Source: Andrena cerasifolii
Lineage: Eukaryota > Arthropoda > Insecta > Hymenoptera > Andrenidae
NCBI RefSeq assembly: GCF_050908995.1
Contig: NC_135133.1
Coordinates: 2,894,001-2,958,000 of the forward strand
Length of the DNA: 64,000 nucleotides
Direction: 5' to 3'
The notes under the pieces were generated by a model that saw nothing but the letters and a program-made list of their open reading frames with translations, did no database searches and was not told the DNA's origin. A program made the position numbers and the translations under genes. Shown here one piece after another: positions 36,840-49,174 of the stretch. Each line of letters begins with the position of its first letter. Positions within the stretch are counted from its first letter, which is position 1.

Positions 36840-36930
36840 CTAGTAGTGGTGGATATTTATCGATGGTATTATCGATAATTATCGATGGTCCTCACTATCG
36901 ATAGCTTAGTTTCCCTATCGATAGTAGAGG
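36840..36930. repeat. ATCGATA-rich cluster
   Basis: TATCGATGG, TATCGATAATTATCGATGG and CTATCGATAG recur within 90 bp, making several overlapping palindromes. Confidence 0.7.
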
Positions 36931-37329
36931 TGATACTTAGAATTCTGAAATTTGAACTATAGCAAGGGATGAGTTTCATTTGTTTCATACTACCTACTGT
37001 TAGTCTTTTGTCAATACGAAGACACTTTATAGCCATATTTGCCTGCACGTGCATTTTACGAATTGTTAATTAATTTTGTGATTTGTTGCTTGTATGTTGA
37101 ATACTTTCTGTATAATTTCACATACTTTGAATTTAATAATGCAGGATATGCTTCACCTGGAGTGCATAAAAAAAATACTTACAGAATGCAAGGGAATTGT
37201 TCGCTTTTTTAAAAGCAGCACTGTTGGAACAGAGATGCTTAAGAAAGAACAAGCAGCAACAAAAACTCAGGAATATAAATTAATTCAAGAAATACCAACT
37301 ATATAAAATATCTTATTAATATTAAAATC

Positions 37330-37362
37330 ATATATATATATATATATGCACACACACACACG
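37330..37362. repeat. (TA)n(CA)n microsatellite
   Basis: A TA run passes directly into a CA run just upstream of a TTAA foldback end. Confidence 0.9.
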
Positions 37363-37379
37363 AAATCTGAAGGAGTTAA

Positions 37380-37765
37380 TGCCTAGTCAGGCGGTCGAAA
37401 CGAGACGAATATTTGTGAATTTTTTTTTAAGGAGCGAAAGCGTATATTTTTACAGAACTTTTTGCGCTTAAAAAAGCAACATTTAAAGAACATTTGGTAA
37501 TTTTTTCGTGGAAAAATATTTACGTTTATAATAAAATAACAAGCGACATCCAAGAAGCATTTTTAAAAATTTGGTTTCCCGGTGAGCACTGCCATTCAGA
37601 ACCAGATTATCTAAAATCAAAAAACAAAAAAGATTTCGTTAGTATATTAATGTATCCTCAGATTGACGGAGAGAATTTTCCGAAATATTAAGTTAAAACA
37701 ACATGGCAGCTATTTAAAGTTGAAATCCTGATTTTTTCGCGTAATTTTTGCAGGAAAAAATATAT
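37380..37765. mobile_element. TTAA foldback family I, left half
   Basis: TTAA at 37376-37379 is followed by TGCCTAGTCAGGCGGTCGAA. The body (TTAATGTATCCTCAGATTGA, then GAAATCCTGATTTTTTCGCG) matches 55051-55150. The right arm is missing, so this copy is truncated. Confidence 0.65.
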
Positions 37766-37769
37766 ACTG

Positions 37770-39375
37770 AGAAACCGCATTTCAAAGTATGCAACTTCAA
37801 TTTTATATAATAGTATAGATAATCTTTATATATTTTATATTAATATATATCTAATAATTAAATAATATTTCTATTAGCACTGCGGTATAAGTAACTGGAG
37901 GTAACGAATGTGGCATTTAGTGATTTGACAACTTTTTCAAATCTGATTTTGGGGGGATTACGTGGATTTGTTGGAATTTTGGAAACGCTCAGAAAAATTT
38001 GTATGATAGTTTGTAATTTGTATGGGACATGAAGGCTTTGCGCACGTTTTCGTTTGCTTTTGTAAATTTCTTAATTGAGGCACTCGATGTATTTTAAAAT
38101 ATAGTTTTCACCGATACTGGAGTATCTTGGGCCACCTTTGGCTCCTCCTAATCTAACGTGACTTGAATGTGTGTGGTATGTATTTATTTTTTAAATTGTA
38201 CTTGAAGATTTAAGAATATTTATTGTCGTGGATATTTACAACGTGTCTGAAAGTAGTTAAAATATGTATGCAGGGAAAGTAAAAAAATTCGAAGATGATT
38301 TTAATTTTACTTTTCAGTCAGACATCTGCATTTACATATTTAGAATAACGTGAACGATTTTCATACTAAATTTTAGTTAAAATGATTTTGAAGAATTTCC
38401 TTAAAGAATTTATGAAAATCGTTCCTAAGGAAACGTAGAGAATTTAAGGTCTTCCACCCTATTACACATTTAGAAAATAAGCAAAATATGAACGCGTGAA
38501 GGAAGATCAAATTTATACTGTTATTTGATTAAAAAAATTATTTATATTTTAGAAACTTTATTAATCACGATTAATAAATTTTTTAAAAAATTACATTTTT
38601 CTGAAGAATTATAAATTAAGTCGTTCTAGAGAAGACCTATTTAATAACGCAATATGTACTAACACATAATCCAATATCATTGGTATTAAAATTCGAAAGA
38701 ATATGTTTTTAGAGTGCAAAATTATAGAAAAGTGTTTCAGCAGTGTAAAGGAATAACCTCTAACAAAATGCGAGGAACAAAAAGTTGCAGGCATACATAA
38801 TGTATTTTTTATCTACTATATTTTATCTTTCTCTGCACACAGTAATTAACATATATTTTCAGTAAAACGCGTTCGCATACAAGATTAACAAAAACTATAT
38901 TGATAATTGAAAAACGAAAAACATCGAGGAATTCTTCATACCTATAGGTACAACCTTTTAAAATAATACCAAAAACTATTGATTTTGTCAAGTCGACGAG
39001 AATGTTTTAATAATAATTTCTTCCACTTTATCATTTAAGATGCAACCAAATAATTGTAATATTTTTATCTTTCTGTTTTAAAGATAATTTCAATATCTAC
39101 TTGTTCTTCCTTAATATCAAGTTCATCAGATTATTGACCTCATTCTTTCTTTTATTCCATAAAATTTTAGCCCAGAATGGACAAATTGTCATTGTTACCA
39201 TTTAAAATGACAAGTATAACCCTTCTATATATCATTTAAAACAAAAAATACGATACTATTCAGTTCCTACAATCCTTGAAAAACCTTGATAAAAAACCAA
39301 ATAAAAACAGCCACGAAGGCAAGTACCAAACACATCTAAAATTTTTTATAACACACACCACAACCTCGATAATCT
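37770..39375. other. AT-rich stretch, nothing recognised
   Basis: Only short frames are present. Two minus-strand frames at 38609-38991 are hydrophobic, but I could not assign them to a family. Confidence 0.4.
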
Positions 39376-39389
39376 AAATTCCTTTTACC

Positions 39390-39638
39390 AGCGGCCGTAG
39401 CCATGATGGAAAACACCGGTTCTCGTTAGATCACCGAAGTTAAGCATCACGGGGCGGTGTACTGGGGAAAGATGGGAGACCACCTTTCTCCCGGTGCACT
39501 GCTGCTGCTGGGTCCCGAAGGAGAGAGGAGGGATAAAATAAAATGGGACTATAGTTCGTTGGGCAATATAAGCAAAAATAAACTTGAAACGCCATCCTGC
39601 TTAAAACACAGGAATACAATAAAAACAAACAAAAAAAT
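39390..39638 (+). mobile_element. SINE with 5S-rRNA-like head
   Basis: A 5S-like segment (39391 to about 39508) is followed by a roughly 100-bp unrelated body and an A-rich tail (AATAAAAACAAACAAAAAAA). The unit is bracketed by AAATTCCTTTTACC (39376-39389) and AAATTCCTTTACC (39639-39651). This is a target duplication differing by one T. Head, body, A-rich tail and a duplication of about 13 bp are the marks of a SINE mobilised by a LINE. It would be the 5S-derived (SINE3) class. An alternative is a single retrotransposed 5S readthrough transcript; another copy elsewhere would decide. Confidence 0.75.
39391..39508 (+). pseudogene. 5S rRNA-like sequence (SINE head)
   Basis: AACACCGGTTCTCGT, then GATCACCGAAGTTAAGCA, then GATGGGAGACCACC match the conserved 5S loops and the internal polymerase III promoter (box A, intermediate element, box C). 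The terminal stem differs from normal 5S (GCGGCCGTAG at the 5' end) and is only partly restored by GCTGC at the 3' end. It is more likely a pol III promoter module than a working ribosomal RNA gene. Confidence 0.8.
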
Positions 39639-39654
39639 AAATTCCTTTACCCAA

Positions 39655-40820
39655 CTACCCCAAAAACCGACAACCCTTCCATCTCATCTTCAGTAGTCAA
39701 CATCTCCATTGCCCCTTCCACAACCCTTCCATTTTCCAAAGCTCCTTCCAAATCAGATTCCCAACATCGAGTGTCCGTAAATCTCCACTTTGTGTACCTT
39801 CCCCTAATTTAAATTGGGATTCCACTCACCCCTCAAACTATACAAAAAGCTCAGACACAACCAAATACACACTTCAGTTGAAAAACTTCATATACAACAT
39901 TGTTACAAAAAAAAATAACAGCCGAAGGGTTGAGCAGTTTCATTTTAAAAACGGGAAGCACCTCGAGACTCCCTGTATAATAACACCCTGCAGGGGCAAG
40001 GGGGGAGGAGAGGGGCGCCGTCTCAGGTGGTCGCCAGCGCGAGCCACCGACAAAACGGCCATTAATAGGTCATACTCGCGTTAATTAATTTATGAAGTGT
40101 TAAAGCGGTCTCCTGTGCCAAGGGTGCATTAAAATGCACCCCTCCGCCTGCGTCGCGACGCGGAAAACGGGCGGCCGCTCGTGGACGCGCTTGCACACGA
40201 GGCCCCCATTCGCCGCGACGCACGCACGGCGCAGCAGGAAATCCGAAATGCCCCCGTGTACAATCACGAGACGGTCCTCGCGATCCTCCGGAACGATACC
40301 AAGGTGGAGGCTCGTCGCAGTTTTAATAGCTTCATTTAGATTCCACTTCAGCAGCCCCGGCGCTCGAAACTCTTTGCCCGTGGATTAGACGCACGCGGGA
40401 TTTGCTTCGTCATAGGATTTTTTGCTCGCGTGAAAGTAGAGGATTCGTTCTGGTGAATGGGTGGAAATTGTGAATTTTGGCAAATTTTTTTGAGTGCAAA
40501 ATATATGGATGAAGCTTGCTGTATTATATGTATAGTCCAGTCAAGTCTTTGCTGATGCATTTAGGAATTCTATGAGCAATCTGTAACTCGATGTGGATGA
40601 AGTAGAAATTAAAAATCGTTTTTTTTTTATTAAAATTTGTAAATATCGAAAATCAAATTTTAAAATTTAAAAAACTGGTTTTAGATGATAGGGTTAATAT
40701 TAAGCATTAATTAATTATTTAATTAGAAACGTTAATTCTGACTTGAAATCGCCTCGGGCACAAGCATATTGTAGTAACAGTTTACTGTAAAACTACTCTT
40801 CAGGATATCATATTTCCTGA
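39655..40820. other. mixed stretch with GC-rich island (39960-40400)
   Basis: The island gives an 84-codon + frame with no similarity. The flanks are AT-rich and featureless. Confidence 0.4.
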
Positions 40821-40854
40821 AGAAAAATACTAATTGAAATAAAGATTTATAATT

Positions 40855-41180
40855 TGTATTTTCTACAGATTTTAGTTATTTTAGTTTTTGTTTTGTTTTG
40901 TACATAGTATATTTTATTTTATTAGATTTTTGTAGTTCTATAAATATTAAATGAACTGAAAAATTGTACGGATTTTAGTTACTTTATTATTTTTTTTTAT
41001 TGGTTTTCTATACATATAGTATATTTTATTTTGTTAGATTTTTGTAGTTCTATAAATATTAAATGAACTGAAAAATTGTACGGATTTTAGTTACTTTAAT
41101 TTTTTTATTTATTGGTTTTCTATACGTATAGTATATTTTATTTTGTTATATTTTTGTAATTCCATAAATATTTAAAAAAA
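40855..41180. repeat. ~112-bp AT-rich tandem repeat
   Basis: TACGGATTTTAGTTACTTTA recurs at 40967 and 41079, with a diverged copy at 40864. GTATATTTTATTTTGTTAGA is in each unit. About three units are present. Confidence 0.82.
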
Positions 41181-42370
41181 AAAAAAACAGAAATGTTTTA
41201 AAATAAGTATAAATATTTCCTTACTGTTTTAATTTTTTTTTTTAAATTCAAAAATCGGTTTTTGTATGAACTCTAGGATGCACCATCTTGTAAGCCTAAA
41301 ATAATGGATAAATTTAAAAAAAATTTCCTCAGATAATTTTTCAATGAAATATCCGGATCTTTTTAGCAGATATTACGCAACATTTTAGCTTTCTTTTCAT
41401 ACATTATTTGTTACATACACTTTTAAAACGGCGGAGTTACACAACATTACTTACCGTCATGTCTTATCAGCTGGCCGGCAGCACCAAAAGCAATTGGAAC
41501 ATAAAAAACAAAAATTCTTATTTCAACTTAAAGTAAAACAGATTTTCTTCAATGTATCATACGGTTTTCATCATATTTTAATTTGTTCAATTTTTATAAA
41601 CCTCCAAAGTCAGACTCTTAACAAAAAAAGAAAAAGAAAAATTTCAATTCGAGCCGCCACTTCCTTATTTTTTAAAATGATTCAAAAATAGGTTTCAAGT
41701 TCCACTTTTGTAAACCAAATGTATATATTCCTCTCCCCTTTCCCAAAGATTTTAAAATCACAATAGTGAAAAATTCATTTGCCCTTCATTTCTCCGTTAC
41801 ATTCTTCAATCTTCAACGTTCAGTCAACATTTAGCTGTCAATCACAATTGAGTTTGCGTGGGCCACCTATGCAGCCTTTCTATCATTGGAAACAAATTTG
41901 AAAACTGAATTTCACTTCTCCATAAAATATCGAAAGCAACGATCTGATCGACGAAAATGCGACGTCACTTGCAAAGGCGTAAAACGTTGCCATTAGTCGC
42001 CTAGTTGTTACAGCAGTTACCGCGTTTCGCAGATGACCATCCGCGTCTGCTTTACATCTTTCAATCGCGCCGACGGGGATGATAAATATCAACCACAACC
42101 CGTCAGACTGGTAGTACAAGCTCTGTCTCGTGTTGAATCGATGTTTCAACCTATAAATACGGCCGGGTCAATGGCAGCGGTAACAAACAAGCGACATCAG
42201 CCGACGGAATCAGTATCGGATTTCGTTTCTGTTTCGTCATGGTTGAGGAAGGTCAGTTACGGAGCACCGCTTCGCGAGCAGCTACTCTATTCTTCTGGCA
42301 GTGATCTAATAGTAGATATAATAATCGTGATGACGATAATCTTAGACCGACTTTATTACACCGCGCAAAC
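41180..42370. other. non-coding stretch with GC-richer part (41880-42370)
   Basis: A 128-codon + frame starts at 42033 and runs into the following tandem repeat. No family resemblance was seen, and I treat it as chance. Confidence 0.4.
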
Positions 42371-42379
42371 ACTCGCAGT

Positions 42380-42760
42380 AATAAAGCACGCAAGAAAATG
42401 GGGGACGTGGCGAAGATGAAAGTAATTATTTATTAATTAAAAAAAGAGTAGGACTATGGAACTCGCGATTGCCGAGTTTTTTTTTTAAATTTCAAAGTCA
42501 GTAAACAGAATAATAAAGCACATAAGAAAATGGGGGACATGGAGAAGATGAAAGTAATTATTTATTAATTAAAAAAAGAGTAGGACTATGGAACTCGCGA
42601 TTGCCGAGTTTTTTTTTTAAATTTCAAAGTCAGTAAACAGAATAATAAAGCACATAAGAAAATGGGGGACATGGAGAAGATGAAAGTAATTATTTATTAA
42701 TTAAAAAAAGAGTAAGACTGTGGGACTCGCGATTTTGCCGAGTTTTTTTTTTTAAATTTT
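42380..42760. repeat. 132-bp tandem repeat, three units
   Basis: AATGGGGGAC recurs at 42397, 42529 and 42661. The units are almost identical, containing GATGAAAGTAATTATTTATT, GAACTCGCGATTGCCGAG and a T-run. Units this similar imply recent duplication. Confidence 0.92.
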
Positions 42761-43049
42761 CACAGTATTCATTTCTCGTTGAAGGCACTTAGTACCGTGG
42801 CCTTGCAAATAGGTTTGAGTGTTTTTATTAGTCATAGGAATCTTTTATTTATACAGTACTATGCACTCTATTTTCGTAATTTATGAGAGAAAATTCTGAA
42901 TACCTTTAATTTAAATTATAGAAAGTTCAACTTCCTCAGACTCAACTTCCTAACTTCAAATTAAACAAAATTTGGTTTATCGAGACTCCGGTGTATTCTT
43001 AATCCCATAGCCCATTGAAAATTGAATTAATATTCCACTTACTGTACAT

Positions 43050-44108
43050 TAGGGCGGAGCGATACTATATAGGCGAAAATTTAAATTTGAATTTTCAGTT
43101 GGCCTGGATGCGGGATAGTTGTCTTTTGATTAACCAAACACAACTGTAAAAAATTTTTGGAAAATATTCATGTCTGCAGGTTCCTTTATTCTGCTTAAAA
43201 TGATTATATAATCATACTATATAGGCTAAAATTTAAAATCAGTTGGCCTGAGTGCAGGATAGTTGTCTTTTGATTAACCAAACACAACTGAATTTTTTTT
43301 TTGGAAAAATATTCATGTTTGCAAGTTCCATCATATAATCAGATAATCATATAATCATTTTCAGGAGAAAAAGGGACCTGCAGACATGAATACTTTTCCA
43401 AATTTTTTTTACAGTTGTGTTTGGTTAATCAAAAGACAACTATCCCGCATCCAACCCAACTGAAAATCCAAATTTAAATTGTCACCTATATAGTATGATT
43501 ATATAATCATTTTTAGAAAAAAAAGGAACCTGCAGACATGAATATTTTTCCAATATTTTTTTGTTTTACAGATGTTTGGTTAATTACAAGACAACTATCC
43601 CGCATCCAGGCCAACTGAAAATCCAAATTTGAATTATCGCCCATATAGTATGATTATATAATTATTTTTAGGAGAAAAAGGGACCTGCAGACATGAATAT
43701 TTTCCAATATTTTTTTGTTTTACAGTTGTTTGGTTAATCACAAGACAACTATCCCGCATCCAGGCCAACTGAAAAACCAAATTTGAATTTTCGCCCATAT
43801 AGTATGATTATATAATCATTTTTAGAAAAAAAGGAACCTGCAGACATGAATATTTTTCCAAAAAATATTTTACAGTTGTGTTTGGTTAATCGAAAGACAA
43901 CTATCCCGCACCCAGGCCAACTGAAAATCCAAATTTAAATTTTCGCCCATATAGTATGATTACATAATCACTTTTAGAAAAAAAGGAACCTGCAGACATG
44001 AATATGTTTCCAAAAAATATTTTACAGTTGCGTTTGGTTAACCAAAGGACAACTATCCCGCGCCCAGGCCACCTGAAAATTCAAACATAAATTTTCCGCT
44101 CCACCCTA
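43050..44108. mobile_element. 1.06-kb foldback with ~152-bp repeats, TIR TAGGG(C/T)GGAGCG
   Basis: The left end TAGGGCGGAGCG and right end CCGCTCCACCCTA are inverted repeats. Repeats with CTGCAGACATGAAT occur at 43379, 43530, 43685, 43838 and 43990. Two units at 43060-43320 run in the opposite orientation. Each unit includes the palindrome GATTATATAATC and a near-constant CAGTTGGCCTGGATGCGGGA or its inverse. It is non-coding, and a TA target duplication is possible. Confidence 0.82.
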
Positions 44109-44149
44109 CTCTACATACTTTCGCACGCTCGCACAAATTTCTCCGTATC

Positions 44150-44760
44150 TGTGCCTCGGTGTACAGTACACTTTCCTAGAATCGCTCAATATTTCCATCC
44201 ACGATTCCACTTACGAGTGTTTCGCAATAGTCGGCGGAGTCACTGACATTTCTCTTTCTCCCACACGGCCTGGGAGACGCGCGTAACAGTGACTCATTCC
44301 CGAAGACAACGAACCCCGAAAGGAAACGCGAGTGAATGAAGCGATGAATGGCCTCCTCTCGTGAATGAATGAATTTACTACCGCCTTTACGCCAACCCGG
44401 CCACCATCTTTTTGCCTTATTTTTCTCTGTCTCTCCTTCTCCTTCCTCTTTCTTTATTTTTTTTTTTATCATCTTCGAGTCGTTCTACTTCTCATTGTGC
44501 TCACTCTCCGCGGCGGAGTGCTTCAATTAATTTGTCGCCGGCCTCGCCGCGGAATTAACGTTCTCGTTACTTCCGGCCCACCCCTTCCCCAGTAATGGAA
44601 CAATAGCCGTATTTCTCTGCTTTATCGGTGCTGAAATAAAGGAATAATAATTTCCACGCGGTGCTCCATTCTTCGCTGCACGTTTCAGTGATACGGTTCC
44701 CTTGAGACTTCCCACTGATGGGGGATTATTCGTGGGTGGTGGAAGTGAAGGGAATGGATC
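44150..44760. other. GC-rich island
   Basis: It is CpG-rich with overlapping frames (98 codons minus, 76 plus). No similarity was recognised. Confidence 0.4.
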
Positions 44761-45016
44761 GATAGATTGAACTTCGAACTTTCACTATTCAACACTTTTA
44801 ATTGTCCATATTGCTGCGGTACACGTACAGGGGTTGGGCAGAAAAATGGAAACACCTCCGGCGTTAAGAAAATCTGCCACGAATGCGCTTATGGAGTCAG
44901 CACTGTTTCGGTGAATACAAAATTTTCAAGTTGCAAATTCAGCTGTGAAGCTATTTTAGCAGCAGTTTTGTTTTTTAATCAAGTCACGTGTGATAAGATT
45001 TCACAATCCTATTAAT

Positions 45017-45385
45017 AGGACTAGGCAGTCGAAAAATCGATTTTTTTATCGCATTTTCCGAAAGTATACTATCTTTTCTGAATAAAATGCCGCCTGGTTT
45101 GTAGTAAGATTCGCAAAAATTGTAGATTTGGCACCTGCAGCGTCGCCTTTGCCCAGAAACTTTAAACGCGTTTTCCTCGAATATTTGTTACTCTTCGTTT
45201 TTTTCCTGATTGCGAACGAATTGAGGTTCAGATCGACTTGGAAAAATTACAGGATGTGTAAAACATGTGCCACTTTGGGGCAAGCCTGTTATAGGGTCTG
45301 TAAAAGTGCGAGATTTTCATAAAAAAATTAGGAAGTCACCGGATTTTGGTAGCGCCACAAACAATGATGGTGCGCTTTTCCTTAA
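45017..45385. mobile_element. foldback element E, copy 2 (partial)
   Basis: TTAA at 45013-45016 is followed by TAGGACTAGGCAGTCGAAAA, the same end as copy 1 at 26691. The interior matches copy 1 in opposite order, including GTAGCGCCACAAACAATGAT. Similarity ends near 45385 and no right end was found. Confidence 0.6.
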
Positions 45386-45389
45386 TGCA

Positions 45390-46940
45390 TTTTCTAGCTG
45401 GCGCTTAGTGCAGTGCTGTCGAAAAGAGATTTCTAAACTGTATCCATGATATCAGAGGATCTAATGAACCGATTTAAGATAACCTTGAGGCATTTGATTC
45501 ATAATTTGACTCGCTATCTCATCGTCCTCTAACATCATTTTTTTAAACATAGGTTTTATTTATCTACACATTTATACGTAAAATTACATGCTTTTTGCAA
45601 TATCTATTTCGTTCAAATGTGTTTTTTGGTGTTTTTTTGCCGCGACAAAGAATAATGCTATAGCCACTGATATAAATTTTAAGAATTTTTTTCGATTTTT
45701 GATTTCGCACGATCCTGTTAGTAAATTGCGTGCATCAATACCGAGAACACGAAACAAAATTTTGTTGTACCTTAACGAGTGTATTAATAAAATTCAAAAA
45801 CATTTTTTAGGATATTTTATAACCCTTTCTTTTAAAAAATTCATAAAAATCGCCTATTTTTAAAAAACATACATGTTCAGGATTTTTTCTTTTAAAGTAT
45901 TGGTTGAAGCAACGCAAAATATTTTTCCACTAAAAGATATATCTTTTATCTGTATTCTCGTAAATTTTTATGACATTATATACCACCATGCTCGTGTTTT
46001 CCAACGAGTTTGGTGGACATTTCCCAGCCAAAACGACGTATCTCGAAACAAAGAGTCGAGAAGGTTTTAAAAGCAAACAAAATTAGGAAGTCGATGACGT
46101 TCTCACCTTTTTTAAATTCCACTTCTAATTTTGTAATATTTAATAAAGGGATGATTCTCTGCATGGTAATGTCATATTTCGACTTCAAACGGTCGTCATT
46201 GTGTTAAGAAATGTAATATTAAAAATCCAAGAACGTCAGGGACTTCTAAATTTGTTTCTAAATTCGAGATGCCATATAAGTGTTGATAGTCCTAAACATC
46301 AACTATCTTCTTTTTCGTTTTCTTGACCCTCATTCCGATGACCAGCATGAAACTAGGGAGAAGCACATAGAAGTGAATTTCCATTTGAAGCACCCCACAA
46401 CCAGTGAGTTAACAAGTGGCCATCGTAGGGAAATGAGGATATTTGAAATTTCAAACTGGCGGTATTAACAACCGGTCTATAAAACACTGTTTCAGGAAAT
46501 GTACCAGTATGCCTCCAACTAGCGTTTGCAGTAGAGGCTGCCTCGTTTCGCTCGATCAGGGAATTGTCGCTTTCACGGTCGTGCATCGCACGCGACCGAT
46601 TCCGAACTCGCGTTTAAACGCGCGTGGTGTACAGCCTTTCCACGACTTCCGGCCGCGACAAATGGAAATCACACGCGCGTACGGTCATCTCCCGAGGCCG
46701 AATCCATTACGCAATCCGTTTCCGCATTGCAAATCATCCGAGCGGGGGGCCGCCTTCTAATTTATTCCGGCACGGTTTCCACCAGAAAATGCAAATACGC
46801 CGGACGTCCCCGAAGTCCAGGTCGTCTTTTTACCGTGGCGTCTCGCGAAACGCGCCGCGGGTCCTCGTATAGAGTGATCCACAAGCTGTGGCCACTCTGA
46901 TCCTTTCGTCAATTAATGTTGATTTAAAGGTGATTTTGAA
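45390..46940. other. non-coding stretch with GC-rich island (46480-46900)
   Basis: A 91-codon + frame (45588) and a 105-codon + frame (46443) resemble no family known to me. No repeats were recognised. Confidence 0.4.
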
Positions 46941-46952
46941 CAGAGTTACTTG

Positions 46953-47878
46953 TAGTGTTCCTTCTCGAGAATTTCTCGAGAAATTCTATAATTTCTTATT
47001 TCTTATTTCTCGAGAAATACTATAATTTCTCGAGAAACTTAAGTCTAGGAAAAATATTATGAATCTTATTTATTTTCGTAAATGAATGTATTACTAGTTA
47101 ATCGCGAACGTATAAACACATCTACGATTTATAATACATCTTGTTAATAACATTAGAACCTATATCAATTCGAAAAAAAATTCCTAAAAAATAACAGTAC
47201 ACTTGATCCTATATGAATTCGAAAAAATTTTTTTAAAAAATAACAGTACACTTGATCCTATATGAATTTTTCGATATTATTAACTGCTGAAGGTGCTCTG
47301 AAATTTGCATTTAAAAATTTAGGAAAATTGAATACTGAATTAAGTACCCAATGAGTTTCCTGTGGCTATTAAAGAAGAAATATTGAAAAGAGGAGATAAG
47401 ACTATTGTACCCAGTATAAAATTTTTGCATGATCCAGAATTTTTTCCAAAAGGGTCAAAAGACGCATTTTTTCATTTCACAGCCAAAATAGATATTTATA
47501 AAACGTCAAAATATAACAGTAACAGATTTTGCCACAAAAAAATAGATTCACTGACGCTACATTAGATGCATTGTGCTATTTAAAAATAAATTTTAAAACC
47601 AAAAGTAATATTTCGCTTTGTACAAATTTTGTCTTAAATAAATAAATTTACCAATTACATTTAATATCTATTTTTCATTTACACAAATTTGGTATAAATG
47701 AGACAGGAATAATCATTTAGTTAAAGTTTTCTTGTGTTTTTGATAAATATTATCAACATTATTCTAAAAACATCATTTTTGCAATATTTTTTTTTTAATT
47801 TCTCGAGAATTCTCAAGAAATATGATCTCATTTCTGATTTCTCGAACAACAAAAAATATGGAGAAATCAGGAACACTA
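46953..47878. mobile_element. hAT-family element, 926 bp, 8-bp target duplication
   Basis: The ends TAGTGTTCCT (46953-46962) and AGGAACACTA (47869-47878) are inverted repeats, flanked on both sides by GTTACTTG (46945-46952 and 47879-47886). An 8-bp duplication and TAGNG-type ends define hAT transposons. Subterminal CTCGAGAAAT words repeat at both ends and may be transposase-binding sites. A 49-bp direct repeat lies at about 47180-47270. Confidence 0.9.
47344..47562 (+). pseudogene. possible hAT transposase fragment
   Basis: A 73-codon open stretch includes FPVAIKEEILKRGDK and IKFLHDPEFFPKG. It lies inside the hAT element, and its composition would suit a fragment from the C-terminal half of a hAT-type transposase. 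I cannot place the catalytic residues. The assignment rests mainly on position. Confidence 0.35.
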
Positions 47879-48099
47879 GTTACTTGGGAAACGTAAATAT
47901 TATATTTGATATTTCACTTAATTGAGCTGGAATTCAAAATCATATTTCCCGAGGAGGCATTAAAATGAAATATTATACCTTCAAATCACATTTAAATTAC
48001 AAATTATATTTCACGAGGAAACATCAAAATGAAATATTATATCTGCAAATTATATTGCTTGAGGCAATTTGGAAATAAATTGTTGCGAATGCGTGCAGG

Positions 48100-48850
48100 A
48101 GGACTTAAGGGAGTATTACTGTTTCCTTAGCAAATATTGAACTGAAAATCGCTGGTGGTTGATGGTCATCTGCTGTCATCAAGTTCCGGGCATTGTAAAA
48201 TTACCAGAATGCTCGTAACGGGACACCCCGTGTACAATCAATGGGGTGCAACGGGTTTGAATGAATTTCATTTGACGCCAGTGAAAACGGACCGATTTAT
48301 CGAGCTCACGCGCGGGCCTCCGAATAACGCGCGACCTAGGTGCACCGAGCGAGGCCGTGGGACATTACCGCAACCTGTTACGCTATCGGTTTTCGCGACG
48401 GTCGGCGGGTGGGGAAAAAAAAAGTGTCGCGCGAACCTGTTAAAAAACGTGCGGCGTCCCCGGCGCTGAATTCGATATGTATGCAGCTCCGTCTCGCGCG
48501 AGAACTGCCGACGAGTGAACTTCAAAGCCACCGAATTGCTCAATCCGTGTACACGTTGATTCGGCGCTGGCTTCTGTCCAGGAGCTCCAAAGGCCGAAAA
48601 TAAAGTGACACTCGGCGTTAACTGTACCTGGAACTGCGACGCGTTACTCGCCGGGCCATTCTGCTGATCGACATAAACCATTCGAGCCATCGTCCCCTTA
48701 AGGTGCTCGTTCGTAACCCTTTTTAAGCGCGCCGGTTATTCACTGCGGATGCTTCGGCTCCGATACTACGGTTATTAAATACGAAACTTCGGAATAAGGA
48801 ATAATTTCGGAGTAATTTCAGAAGCGGTGCTTCATTCGGTAGCGTGAGTC
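48100..48850. other. GC-rich island
   Basis: It holds a 140-codon minus frame and a 104-codon plus frame, overlapping and without recognisable similarity. Confidence 0.4.
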
Positions 48851-49174
48851 TGGAATTACATTTTTCTTATAAAGTTTAATGAAGATACGTAATGGTGAAT
48901 TAAAGTTCGGTATGCCTGTGAGGCATACTTGCAGTGCGAAGGGTCGAAAACTTCGGAGGTTTGTTGGATTATTTAATTGAGAAGATCTTTTTCGAAATTA
49001 ATTGGGGGATTCGAGGTTTTAGATGGCATTGTAGATAGGTAGGTATTGTTTGTGTAGATTCTAAAATTGTGATCAAAATGAAACTGAACAGATTGATGTT
49101 GATGGAGCTTAATACTTCAACGACAGCATTTTTTGGAGCAAACTTACACTCACTCTGGATTTTTGTCGCTATAC

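Noticed and set aside
38609..38991. Hydrophobic minus frames considered as an odorant-receptor fragment
   Set aside because: No receptor motif could be recognised, and the two frames are short and separated.
39391..39508. A functional 5S rRNA gene
   Set aside because: The terminal stem and several loop positions are changed, and the sequence is followed by a body, an A-rich tail and a target duplication, as in a SINE.
47344..47562. A functional gene inside the hAT element
   Set aside because: It holds only 73 codons with upstream stops and no visible catalytic motif. It is listed only as a possible transposase fragment.
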